From Candidatus Electrothrix aestuarii (GTDB lineage Bacteria; Desulfobacterota; Desulfobulbia; Desulfobulbales; Desulfobulbaceae): DNA of 64,000 nucleotides. Numbering within the stretch: position 1 is the stretch's first letter; the number at the start of each line of letters is the position of its first letter. The DNA is taken from the NCBI GenBank assembly GCA_032595685.2, contig CP159373.1, positions 2,067,001 to 2,131,000 of the forward strand, written 5' to 3'. The notes beneath the pieces were generated by a model. The model did not search any database and was not told the origin of the DNA. It worked only from the letters and a program-made list of their open reading frames with translations. Shown one piece after another: positions 56,345 to 64,000 of this stretch. The position numbers and the translations under genes are program-made.

Positions 56345-57952
56345 ATGTCTCAAAATTTCTCAACCAACTTACAACAAGGTAATGGAAAACGCCTCTGTTG
56401 TCTGATTTGTTGCTTGATGCTTTTCATTTTGATGACGGGCAGCCTTCCTAGTCTGGCAGAGGAAGAGGATGCCAGTAGTGAGAAGGTTGTGGTTAGTGGC
56501 CTCACCGCATCACCTTCTGGTAAGAATCTTCAGATAGTAATACACAGCAGTGCTAAGTTTAATGTGCTCCCCCTAAGACTTACTAATCCGATTAGGATAG
56601 TAGTTGATATCACCAATGGCGAAATTCAGAGCGGAGTAGAGCTTGTTTTGCCAGAAGCTTACCGTATTAAAGTGCGTCAGGATTGGTTTCCAGCCGTTTC
56701 ACAGAGACGTATCGAATTTATTCTACCTCAAGACTATACATTTACCTCTACGTGGAACGAAAATGATCTTGTGCTCATTATAGAAAATTTTTTTGTAGAG
56801 GAACAGGCTGCTACTGATGAAAAAGAGAGCGACCCTGTTGCTCAAACGGAAGAAAGTTCGGAACTCTCTCAAGAGAATCAAGAAGCTGACCCACCAGAAA
56901 AGGAAGTTGCTCTAGAAAGTATAGATAATCGTTTGGTTAAGGTTGACGTGATGGGCTCTGTGTCTGAAGAGGGAGGTAAATCGTTTGAAAGGGAAGGGAA
57001 GGGAAATCCTGGACAAACAAGCCCTATAGGAGATAACGATACAATTAGTGTTGATTTTTACAAGATAGATATTCATAATGTTTTTAGGATGTTGCGAGAA
57101 ATTACAGGGAAAAATATAGTAATTGCTGGTAGTGTTTCTGGAAATTTGACTCTTGCCTTAACTGATGTACCTTGGCGTTTTGCTCTTGATATTATTTTGA
57201 ATCTTAAAGATTTGGAAAAGATGGAACGGGGTAATACTATTATTATCTACCCAAAAGGTAAAGAATTTGTTTGGCCAAAGCAAGAAAATGAAAATATTGA
57301 TATCAAAGTGAATACTGATATAGTTGAAGCTCAGAAAAAGGAAGGGATAACAATCACAGGGGTAAACAATATTCCACCAGAGCAACTTGAAGCAAAAAAA
57401 ATGATAGCTAATGGCAGGGTTGCTGAAAAAAAAGGCGATTTAGAAACAGCGATCCGCTTCTATGAGAAAGCACTGAATAATTGGCCTGAAAATACTAAGC
57501 TTGCAACAAAAATATCAACGACGTATCTTACTAAACTGAATCAGAATGCTAAAGCTGTTTTTTATGCCAAAAAAGCACTTGAGGTGGATAAGAAAAATAG
57601 TGCTGCTGCGTTGAATGCCGCTATTGGCTATGCAAATATGGAGGAGTATCGCCAGGCGCAGCAGTATTTCGATCAAAGTGTCAACTCTGGGGAGCCAAGT
57701 CGTGAGGCGTTAATGAGCTATGCTGCATTTAGCGAACGGCAAAGACAATATGATGCAGCTTTACGTTTACTGAAAAAACTGGAAGAGCTGTATGGACAAG
57801 ATTTGAATTCTATGGTTGCACAAGCTCGAATTTATGATTCTTTAGGAGATTATAGTGCCGCTCGTCAAAAATATAAGACTATTCTTAACGCTGGATTTAG
57901 AGTGCCACCGGATTTGAAGAAGTTTATCTTGAGTAAAACCGGTGGAAATTGA
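56345..57952 (+). CDS. AMIN-STN-TPR protein in the pilus operon
   Basis: Signal peptide, then an AMIN domain (residues about 48-150), which binds peptidoglycan in PilQ. An acidic linker follows, then a secretin-N/STN domain (about 236-320, VDFYKIDIHNVFRML and LALTDVPWRFALDIIL), and TPR repeats to the end. These are the N-terminal domains of a normal PilQ, but the secretin channel is missing and is replaced by TPRs. The channel is made by the next gene. It probably acts as a periplasmic PilQ/PilW-like assembly factor. Confidence 0.82.
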   Translation: MSQNFSTNLQQGNGKRLCCLICCLMLFILMTGSLPSLAEEEDASSEKVVVSGLTASPSGKNLQIVIHSSAKFNVLPLRLTNPIRIVVDITNGEIQSGVELVLPEAYRIKVRQDWFPAVSQRRIEFILPQDYTFTSTWNENDLVLIIENFFVEEQAATDEKESDPVAQTEESSELSQENQEADPPEKEVALESIDNRLVKVDVMGSVSEEGGKSFEREGKGNPGQTSPIGDNDTISVDFYKIDIHNVFRMLREITGKNIVIAGSVSGNLTLALTDVPWRFALDIILNLKDLEKMERGNTIIIYPKGKEFVWPKQENENIDIKVNTDIVEAQKKEGITITGVNNIPPEQLEAKKMIANGRVAEKKGDLETAIRFYEKALNNWPENTKLATKISTTYLTKLNQNAKAVFYAKKALEVDKKNSAAALNAAIGYANMEEYRQAQQYFDQSVNSGEPSREALMSYAAFSERQRQYDAALRLLKKLEELYGQDLNSMVAQARIYDSLGDYSAARQKYKTILNAGFRVPPDLKKFILSKTGGN

Positions 57953-58008
57953 TCAAGATATTAACGAAATAAATTTCACGATAAGAAATAATTATTCCTA
58001 AGGAAGGC

Positions 58009-59910
58009 ATGATGAAAAGCAATACTCGATTATTGCAAATTTTTTTGGTTGTGACGGTAGCTGCTCTCCTCCTTTGCTCCTGTGTAGAGAAGAAGTCAGA
58101 AGAAAAAACAGAACAGCCTGCCCAGCTTAACGTACCTGAGAAAAAACAGCGCACTGTTATTGAACCTTCTTTGTTGCCACAACGTTTTCAACGAGCAGGT
58201 TATATAGTGAATGATGAAGAAGCGAATGCTATGCTTGACAGCGACGCTTCTGATGAATTTCAACTCAAAGTTGGTGCTGATATTACAACTCCTCAGCCAG
58301 TGACTTTACGGGATGCAATGAAGGCCCTCGTCCGAAATAAGAATATGAGCTTGAGCTGGGCCAGTGATGTTAATCAAGATCTTCTTGTGGATGTTGATGT
58401 CACAGCTGAGGATAATTTTTATGAAGCTATTGATAATATATTACGTCAATTAGATTATTTTCATGAAATTCAAGGGTCTACTCTTGTTGTTAGGTATAGA
58501 GAGACAAAGCAATATCATGTTGCTATGCCCTTTGTGAAGCAGGAGTATAATGCTTCAATCGGTGGTAATTCATTTGGCAGTGATGTTCGTATTGACAGCA
58601 AAGGGAATACTTTTGATATTTGGGAGAATATCAAAAATAATATTGATAGCCTTATATCAGCATGGAGTGCCACCATAACTACTCCAGACCAAGTAACTCA
58701 GAACGATGCTGCAAAAAATGAAGGTAGCGAGGAAGATGAAGTAGTTGATCTGGCCTCAAGACGGGTATCATCAACGGATTCTAGTTATACCATAGATAAA
58801 CCCATTGGTTTGGTAACTGTCCATGCTCCAAAATCGTTACAGAAAAGAATCAGCGATTATTTGCAAACCCTTGAGCGTGAGCTCTATAAGCAGATTGCGA
58901 TTGAGGCAAAAATTATAGAAGTGCAGCTGCAAAATAATTCCTCCCTTGGTATTAACTGGCAGACATTGCTGAAGAACTTGACTTTCAATGGAGCGGCAGC
59001 GCGGGCAGATGACTATTATTCTAAAGATAACACAGAACTGTACGGTAATGGCACTTCCTTGGACAATACCACTACAGACACAACGACTACGATAAGTAGC
59101 TCAACCAATTCTAGCTCATCAGCGAGCGGGAATAACGATTCCGTCACGACGGGCAGTTCATCCACGTCAGACAGTTCATCCATGTCGGGGAGTTCATCCA
59201 CGACCACTACAGGTGTAGACTCAAGTTTACTGTCTGATTCGGTTTCTGCTCTTAACACATTAACAGATACCGTCACTTCAACTACATCGGCAGCAACGAC
59301 GCTTGCAACACTTATTACTTCTGGGGGATCTAATGTCGCTGCTGCTGCTCTTAGTATAGGTAGCTTTTCCTTTGATAAATTTATAAATGCCTTGAAAGAG
59401 CAAGGGAAAACCTCGGTTCTTTCAAATCCTAAAATTAGTGTGATGAACGGGCAGCCAGCTCTTATTTCAGTAGGTCGCGAGGTTACCTTTATTAACAAAA
59501 TAGAATCAACGACTGACGATAAAGGTAAAACGACATTCACGATCAATACAGAGCAGCTTCTTTCTGGCGTAGGTTTGGCTCTCTCTGCTGTGATAAAAAA
59601 AGATGACGAAATCGTGATGAATTTAGTTCCGATAACATCAGAGCTGTTGGAGCCTATAGAATACGTAACAGTAGGTGACGGAAAAGTTGGCCTCCCTGTT
59701 GTAAACAAGCGGGAAATGAGTACAACTGTAAAGATTAAAAATGGATCAATGCTAGTTGTCGGGGGGCTTATTTCTGAAAGTGAATCAAGTGACGGTGATT
59801 TTCTGTTCGGAACGGAAAACATCCCCTATTTAAAATATCTATTTGGTTATGAAGAAAAGCAGCACTCCAAGCGAGAATTGATAATTCTCCTGAGGCCACG
59901 TATTATTTAA
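58009..59910 (+). CDS. MshL/PilQ-like outer-membrane secretin, lipoprotein
   Basis: The signal peptide ends with a lipobox (LLLC/LCSC near residue 22). An STN domain lies at about 90-165, an N-type/secretin start near 260 (IDKPIGLVTVHAP, QIAIEAKIIEVQL), and the beta-barrel domain up to the end (SVLSNPKISVMNGQPALISVG near 468, IENIPYLKYLFGY-like end). The layout resembles MshL of MSHA pili. Residues about 344-424 are a Ser/Thr-rich low-complexity insert between the two halves of the secretin domain. A second ATG at 58012 is equally plausible. Confidence 0.85.
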   Translation: MMKSNTRLLQIFLVVTVAALLLCSCVEKKSEEKTEQPAQLNVPEKKQRTVIEPSLLPQRFQRAGYIVNDEEANAMLDSDASDEFQLKVGADITTPQPVTLRDAMKALVRNKNMSLSWASDVNQDLLVDVDVTAEDNFYEAIDNILRQLDYFHEIQGSTLVVRYRETKQYHVAMPFVKQEYNASIGGNSFGSDVRIDSKGNTFDIWENIKNNIDSLISAWSATITTPDQVTQNDAAKNEGSEEDEVVDLASRRVSSTDSSYTIDKPIGLVTVHAPKSLQKRISDYLQTLERELYKQIAIEAKIIEVQLQNNSSLGINWQTLLKNLTFNGAAARADDYYSKDNTELYGNGTSLDNTTTDTTTTISSSTNSSSSASGNNDSVTTGSSSTSDSSSMSGSSSTTTTGVDSSLLSDSVSALNTLTDTVTSTTSAATTLATLITSGGSNVAAAALSIGSFSFDKFINALKEQGKTSVLSNPKISVMNGQPALISVGREVTFINKIESTTDDKGKTTFTINTEQLLSGVGLALSAVIKKDDEIVMNLVPITSELLEPIEYVTVGDGKVGLPVVNKREMSTTVKIKNGSMLVVGGLISESESSDGDFLFGTENIPYLKYLFGYEEKQHSKRELIILLRPRII

Positions 59911-59973
59911 TGTGACTGGGGTCTGGTTGAGATAATGAACAAGGTTATTTTTCACTCTATTTGGGAGTAGCGT

Positions 59974-61005
59974 ATGAACCTGCTGAAATACATATCCATA
60001 GGGATAGTATTGGTTGGTGCAATCACTGGTTGCGGAAAGAATACTGTTGAGACGTTAATGGTTCCTGCCCAGGTTGATCCTAATGGTCGCGGGAAAGGTA
60101 TGTCTGTTGTTGTTTTACCTTTTGCAGACTACAGCAACGGAGATAATATTGCTTCGGCCTTTCGTCGAAATATATTGATCACCGAATCTTTGACAGATAA
60201 TCTCACAAGTAATGGATTTCGTCTAACGGTACAGGAAGATGTTTTCCAGTACTTACTTGAGCAAGAGATTGTTAGTATAGCGCCATATAATGATGTAGGC
60301 TCAGCTTCTGTTGTTCATGAGATACAGGACCCTGATTGGTCTAATGTAATGAAAGAAAAGCTCAAAGGGTATGTTGAGCACTTGAATATCGGAAGTAATT
60401 CATCACGCCCTGATGGTCCAGGTACGCACGGTCTTAGCGGGCAGGAAGTTGTTAAAATTGGAAGACATTTTGGGGTAGATTATATAATTCGTGGCCGTAT
60501 TCTTGAATTTAGGACCAGGCAGGAGCATACTTGGGCACCGTGGAAACGAGGTATACTTCCGTTTGCTATTGGTACCACAAGTAGAATGGCTTTTGGATTT
60601 GCGGATTCTGAGCGATATGATAACTGGGATAACCTTCTTGCTGGTGGTACTTGGGGGACAGTTGTTGGGGCCAGTGCCAATAATCCTTGGGATCCTGATA
60701 GTTCGACAAGCTTTATGGGGATCAGTGGCGGTAGCGGAGCAAATACTATAGCTTGGGCTGCTGCTGGGGCTATGCTTGGTGATATGGCCCAACATGGTGG
60801 GCGAGTTGACCAAGCTGTTGTCCAGATGCGTATTTGGGTGCAGAGTGCATATGATGCAAGTGTAGTATGGACAAATCGAGTTGATATAAGAGTCGCACCG
60901 GAATCCGTCCTTGCTGATAACCAGTACGATACACTTTTTGAGCAGGCAATCAGAAAGGCAACAACAGCTCTTATGGATAATTTTGTGCTGTACGGTCTTC
61001 CTTAA
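59974..61005 (+). CDS. Lipoprotein of unknown function, CsgG/TolB-N-like
   Basis: The lipobox is ITGC near residue 20. The fold of the next 150 residues (VVVLPFADYSNGDNIA, LTDNLTSNGFRLTVQED, GVDYIIRGRILEF) resembles the nucleotide-like sandwich of CsgG/GNA1162-type lipoproteins. It has a Gly-rich middle (GGTWGTVVGASANN) and a final strand-rich module. Placed after the secretin, it may help outer-membrane assembly of the pilus. The family is not certain. Confidence 0.55.
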   Translation: MNLLKYISIGIVLVGAITGCGKNTVETLMVPAQVDPNGRGKGMSVVVLPFADYSNGDNIASAFRRNILITESLTDNLTSNGFRLTVQEDVFQYLLEQEIVSIAPYNDVGSASVVHEIQDPDWSNVMKEKLKGYVEHLNIGSNSSRPDGPGTHGLSGQEVVKIGRHFGVDYIIRGRILEFRTRQEHTWAPWKRGILPFAIGTTSRMAFGFADSERYDNWDNLLAGGTWGTVVGASANNPWDPDSSTSFMGISGGSGANTIAWAAAGAMLGDMAQHGGRVDQAVVQMRIWVQSAYDASVVWTNRVDIRVAPESVLADNQYDTLFEQAIRKATTALMDNFVLYGLP

Positions 61006-61027
61006 AAGGCAAAATGCTTAATAAGAA

Positions 61028-61065
61028 AATCCCGGGCAGCTGATAGCTTCCCGGGATTTTTTTTT
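61028..61065 (+). terminator. Rho-independent terminator of the pilus operon
   Basis: AATCCCGGG (61028-61036) and CCCGGGATT (61050-61058) form a nine-base stem followed by seven further T (61059-61065). It marks the end of the pilM operon. Confidence 0.88.
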
Positions 61066-61102
61066 GGTGGTAAGGTAGGTTGCGTGCTCCGTAGGGAGGA
61101 AT

Positions 61103-61567
61103 CTAGGCATCCTTTTGTTGGTTTTGTGCCTTTTCGTACAGGGCCACAAAATTAATGGGATCCATAAGGAAAGGCATAAAACCTCCATCAACAGAAAGCT
61201 GTGAGGCTACTTGGCGGGTAAAGGGGAAGAGCATCAGAGGACAGTCAACAGCCAGAACCCGTTGAATATGTTCTTCGGGTATATTTTTGAGCAGAAAAAT
61301 AGCTGCATGCTCGAGCTCAAGCACGAACATAACAGTGTCCTCAGTCTTTTGATCAAGTACCTTAGCCGTAATAGCAATAGTGACCTCGTAATGATCGTCA
61401 TCGACTTTTTTATTACCAAGGCGCAAGTTAAAATCCACCTTGGGCTCTTGAGCTTGAGGAAGAAAAATCTGTGGTGCATTAGGATTCTCAAAAGAGAGAT
61501 CCTTAACATAAATTTTTTGCATGCGGAAAACAGGAATATTCTGATGCTCGACCTTTTCTTCTGTCAT
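61103..61567 (-). CDS. secB: Protein-export chaperone SecB
   Basis: SecB keeps exported proteins unfolded and docks on SecA. Motifs: FRMQKIYVKDLSFENPNAP near 15, VDFNLRLGNKKVDDDHYEV near 45, and the C-terminal PFLMDPINFVALY near 133. Length 154 is standard. It is monocistronic and convergent to the pilus operon. Confidence 0.94.
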   Translation of the reverse strand: MTEEKVEHQNIPVFRMQKIYVKDLSFENPNAPQIFLPQAQEPKVDFNLRLGNKKVDDDHYEVTIAITAKVLDQKTEDTVMFVLELEHAAIFLLKNIPEEHIQRVLAVDCPLMLFPFTRQVASQLSVDGGFMPFLMDPINFVALYEKAQNQQKDA

Positions 61568-61830
61568 TTTATTTCCTTTTTTGCGGAATGTTATATAGCT
61601 TGTAAGTTTATGCTGCTAAAAGGCAGCAACGGTTAGGTTAACTATTTCATAGGTCACACATTACCCGATGGACCAGTTGAAATTTGTACTTTGGCATTAA
61701 ACCATTAAGTGCCTTTGAGCTCAAGGGAATTTCTGCATGGGCCTTACGCTTACCTTGGCCTTATGTGATTTCAGGGGGAAATTGTAAATGAATATATGCC
61801 TAGAAAACAGGTTGTTGATTGTTTGGAACG

Positions 61831-62658
61831 ATGGAAATTCGTGGTAAAAATGCGCTGGTGCTGGGAGCCAGCAGAGGCGTGGGAAGGAGTATTGCAAGGA
61901 CATTGGCTCAGGAAGGAATGCGCCTTTTTCTTCCCTGGTTTGACTGGCCCGACTCTTGTCGGGAAATGGAAGCGGAGTTTGCAGAACTGAGGGCAGAGCA
62001 TGTTACTCTGGAGGTAGATCTGTGCCAGCCTAGCAGCATAAAAAAAATGGTTGAGCGCATCAAGAACGATTTTGGTTCACTTCAGGTTCTCGTAAATAAT
62101 ATAGAGCGTGGGGGGATGCCCGTGCTTCATGGGAGCTATCACCTTCCAGCGAATGCAGAGCAGTGGCAGTTGGAGATGGAAACGACGCTACATGCTAAAT
62201 GGCTGGTTTTTGATCAGTGCCTTCCCTTGCTCAGACTGGCTGAACAGGCTGTGGTTGTGAACATCTCCTCTATTGCCGCAATAACAGGCCGTGTTGGGCC
62301 AGCAGGCTTACTCTTTAATGATGGGTATGCAGCTGCTAACAGAGGAGTTTCCTCCCTGACAGAGACTTGGGCAAGACTAGGGGCGCCTGTTATCCGTGTC
62401 AACGAATTGATGTTAGGACTGGTGGACTCCAGGCATGGTCCAGGGACCCGCGGCTGGGAATTGCTTAGCGCGTCTGACAGGGAGCAGCTCATGAAGCATA
62501 CTCTTTTGCAGCGAACGGGGGGGGCTGATGAGGTCGCTCAAGCGGTTCTCTTTCTTGTCCGGGATGCTGATTTTATGACAGGTGCTTGCCTTAGAATGGA
62601 TGGGGGATTTGTCCTAGGGGCGGAACAGGTTCCTGATATGCCGGATGGGGCTCTCTGA
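61831..62658 (+). CDS. SDR-family oxidoreductase, atypical active site
   Basis: The Rossmann loop LVLGASRGVGRSIAR is present near residue 9 and VNISSIAAITGR near 140. The catalytic Tyr-x-x-x-Lys is replaced by YAAAN near 166. A spacing of about 19 residues between the serines and the tyrosine is also longer than usual. A C-terminal GACLRMDGGFVLG segment is normal. The protein may have lost activity or use another residue. Start: the ATG at 61831 fits better than the TTG at 61819. Confidence 0.75.
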   Translation: MEIRGKNALVLGASRGVGRSIARTLAQEGMRLFLPWFDWPDSCREMEAEFAELRAEHVTLEVDLCQPSSIKKMVERIKNDFGSLQVLVNNIERGGMPVLHGSYHLPANAEQWQLEMETTLHAKWLVFDQCLPLLRLAEQAVVVNISSIAAITGRVGPAGLLFNDGYAAANRGVSSLTETWARLGAPVIRVNELMLGLVDSRHGPGTRGWELLSASDREQLMKHTLLQRTGGADEVAQAVLFLVRDADFMTGACLRMDGGFVLGAEQVPDMPDGAL

Positions 62659-62723
62659 TAATACCTGGATTCAGGATATTGAATGAGCCCCAGTATGAGT
62701 ATTTTGGTCAGAGATTTAAGAGG

Positions 62724-63554
62724 TTATGGAGTGTTTTGAAGAATTTTAGGATAATAATGAGAGATTCCTTCCAAAATTCCAGCGCTGTAACAGCCGTTCA
62801 TTGCCTGGAAGCCACCTTGAGCAAGGTAAAGAAGTGATTCATTTCCAGCCGCTGTCGCCATTTCCAGTGCTTTGTCAACCACCTCTTTCCTGGCGTTAGC
62901 CACTAAAACAGCCGGAATCGTACTGGTGAGGACTTCCAAGTCGTTACCACTGTCTCCAGAGAAGATCATCTCGTCAAGCGAGAAACCGAGCTGGTGTCGC
63001 ATAAACTGCAGAGCCTGATATTTATCTGCACGAGCAGGAAGAATGTCCAGGAGCTCTTGGTCTGCAACTTCATCATGGCTCCAGATGAGTGAGGCTCGAA
63101 TTCCCTCCTGCTCCAAAAAAGAATGAATAGAGCGGGTCAGCTTGGCTTGATTTGCACCTGCATCCACATAATAACTGAGCTTAAAACGAGTTTGTTTCTC
63201 ATTTTCCTGCTTTGTCAAACCTTGTATCCCCATCAAAAGATCAGGCAGGGCGTTGTGAGACTGACACCACTCTCTACTAAGGAGAGTGTCCCAATTTTCA
63301 TCATGTTGCCATTCCCCCTGAATGCGATGGCAAATAGTGGTTCCTACATCAGCAATAAGAACATCTGGAAAAGGTATGGCAAATTCTTTGATCGCCTCCT
63401 CTGTGAGTTGAATGCTGCGTCCTGTGACATAGGCAGTCTGAACACGAGGATCCTTTGCTAAAGCTGCAAAGGAGGGGCGGGCTTCGGGAGATTCCTCTTG
63501 CGGGCCATTAGGTAAGAGCGTCCGGTCGAGATCTGTACAGATAAGCAGCTTCAT
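62724..63554 (-). CDS. Sucrose-phosphate phosphatase (HAD superfamily)
   Basis: HAD motif I is TDLDRTLLPNG at residues about 7-17, with the S/T motif in VTGRS and motif IV in FSGDSGNDLEVL near 196, plus the conserved Lys in ARADKYQAL. It hydrolyses sucrose-6-phosphate. Its ATG overlaps the stop of the next gene upstream by four bases, which codes for a sucrose-phosphate synthase end. The pair would produce sucrose, possibly as an osmolyte. Confidence 0.85.
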   Translation of the reverse strand: MKLLICTDLDRTLLPNGPQEESPEARPSFAALAKDPRVQTAYVTGRSIQLTEEAIKEFAIPFPDVLIADVGTTICHRIQGEWQHDENWDTLLSREWCQSHNALPDLLMGIQGLTKQENEKQTRFKLSYYVDAGANQAKLTRSIHSFLEQEGIRASLIWSHDEVADQELLDILPARADKYQALQFMRHQLGFSLDEMIFSGDSGNDLEVLTSTIPAVLVANARKEVVDKALEMATAAGNESLLYLAQGGFQAMNGCYSAGILEGISHYYPKILQNTP

Positions 63555-64000
63555 ATGCTGGCCTCCAACGGATTTTCATCATTTTTATTAAGAAAATGAT
63601 AATGCTTAATGCCTTCGATGATCCCATATGCGTAGGGGGCATCGGCAAAATATACACCTTCCAACTCGTCAATGTTAGATAATTCTTCATGATGGCGGTT
63701 GCCAGCTACTACAGCTCGTGTATTTCCGCGCATCATATCTTCATCCGCACCAGAACCACCAGCGACCAAGATGTTTTCCAGGTTTATTTCAAGACGATGT
63801 GCAACATAGCGCAAGGCAAGGCCTTTTGACGCGCGGATCGGAACAATATCCAGGTATTGCCCAAAGGACAGAGTCAAATTGACAGTCTGATCATGTTGTC
63901 GGAGGTAGACATTGAGTTCATCTACAGAAGGTGCTTTTTCCTCATCATAAAAATAAGAAAGTTTAAATTCTCCCTGCCTGTCTCGTGGCTGCAAACGAAG
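63551..64000 (-). CDS. Sucrose-phosphate synthase, C-terminal part
   Basis: The frame stays open to the window edge, so the N-terminal GT4 domains lie outside. The visible 150 residues match the C-terminal phosphatase-like domain of SPS: FKLSYFYDEEKAPS, LDIVPIRASKGLALRYVAHRL and VAGGSGADEDMMRG. The catalytic HAD aspartate would be further upstream and is not visible. It overlaps the phosphatase by four bases. Confidence 0.75.
   Translation of the reverse strand, partial: LRLQPRDRQGEFKLSYFYDEEKAPSVDELNVYLRQHDQTVNLTLSFGQYLDIVPIRASKGLALRYVAHRLEINLENILVAGGSGADEDMMRGNTRAVVAGNRHHEELSNIDELEGVYFADAPYAYGIIEGIKHYHFLNKNDENPLEASI

Overview
The window looks like chromosomal DNA of a Gram-negative, probably anaerobic bacterium. 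The nearest fit is the former Deltaproteobacteria, and most likely a sulfate-reducer or cable-bacterium type lineage (Desulfobulbales). This is inferred from the mix of genes and not from a phylogenetic marker: formate-THF ligase, a type IV pilus/MSHA-like secretin locus, LPS core genes, an ELWxxDGT-repeat protein, a sucrose-phosphate synthase/phosphatase pair, and many small mobile or decayed elements. GC content is moderate, and most genes have recognisable Shine-Dalgarno sites. 

Layout: 0-7 kb holds C1/nucleotide housekeeping (fhs, thyX), a hydantoinase/oxoprolinase-like protein, a membrane hydrolase and a frameshifted phosphoesterase. 7.6-16.9 kb carries an unusual PilB ATPase with a C-terminal cyclic-nucleotide-binding domain, then an LPS block (two GT2 enzymes, a heptosyltransferase, an O-antigen ligase fused to a GT4 enzyme, and MsbA). 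17.4-23.7 kb is housekeeping: BamE-like lipoprotein, pcm, YqaA, a CAU tRNA, Nif3, a zinc-ribbon coiled coil, RNase HI, the RNase P RNA gene rnpB, ispD and ispF. 

24-35.4 kb is the accessory part. It has a 909-residue ELWxxDGT protein made of 17 near-identical 48-residue repeats, a 567-bp array with strict 21-bp periodicity, a HigBA-like toxin-antitoxin pair, a frameshifted orphan antitoxin, a Uma2 nuclease, a decayed IS5-type transposase, an M20 peptidase, an ATP-grasp-like protein and a MITE. 35.5-46.9 kb has cysK, a receiver-HisKA protein without an ATPase domain, and a tightly packed exopolysaccharide operon (GT2, glpD, GT4, AlgI-like MBOAT, AlgJ/X-like) followed by an epimerase and a TPR protein. 

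46.9-50.1 kb shows a duplicated hydratase-rtcB module whose two copies have decayed reciprocally around a small cytochrome c gene. 50.1-53.1 kb is pyrC, pyrB and lepB on the minus strand. 53.5-61 kb is a pilM-N-O-P operon followed by an AMIN/STN/TPR protein, a separate MshL-like secretin with a Ser/Thr-rich insert, and a lipoprotein. The window ends with secB, an SDR protein lacking the usual catalytic lysine, sucrose phosphatase and the 3' end of a sucrose-phosphate synthase gene. 

Functionally the window is dominated by the cell envelope: LPS core and export, an acetylated exopolysaccharide, and the pilus machine. Several domain fusions and two kinds of DNA repeat are the most unusual items. 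All assignments come from reading motifs; no database search was run.
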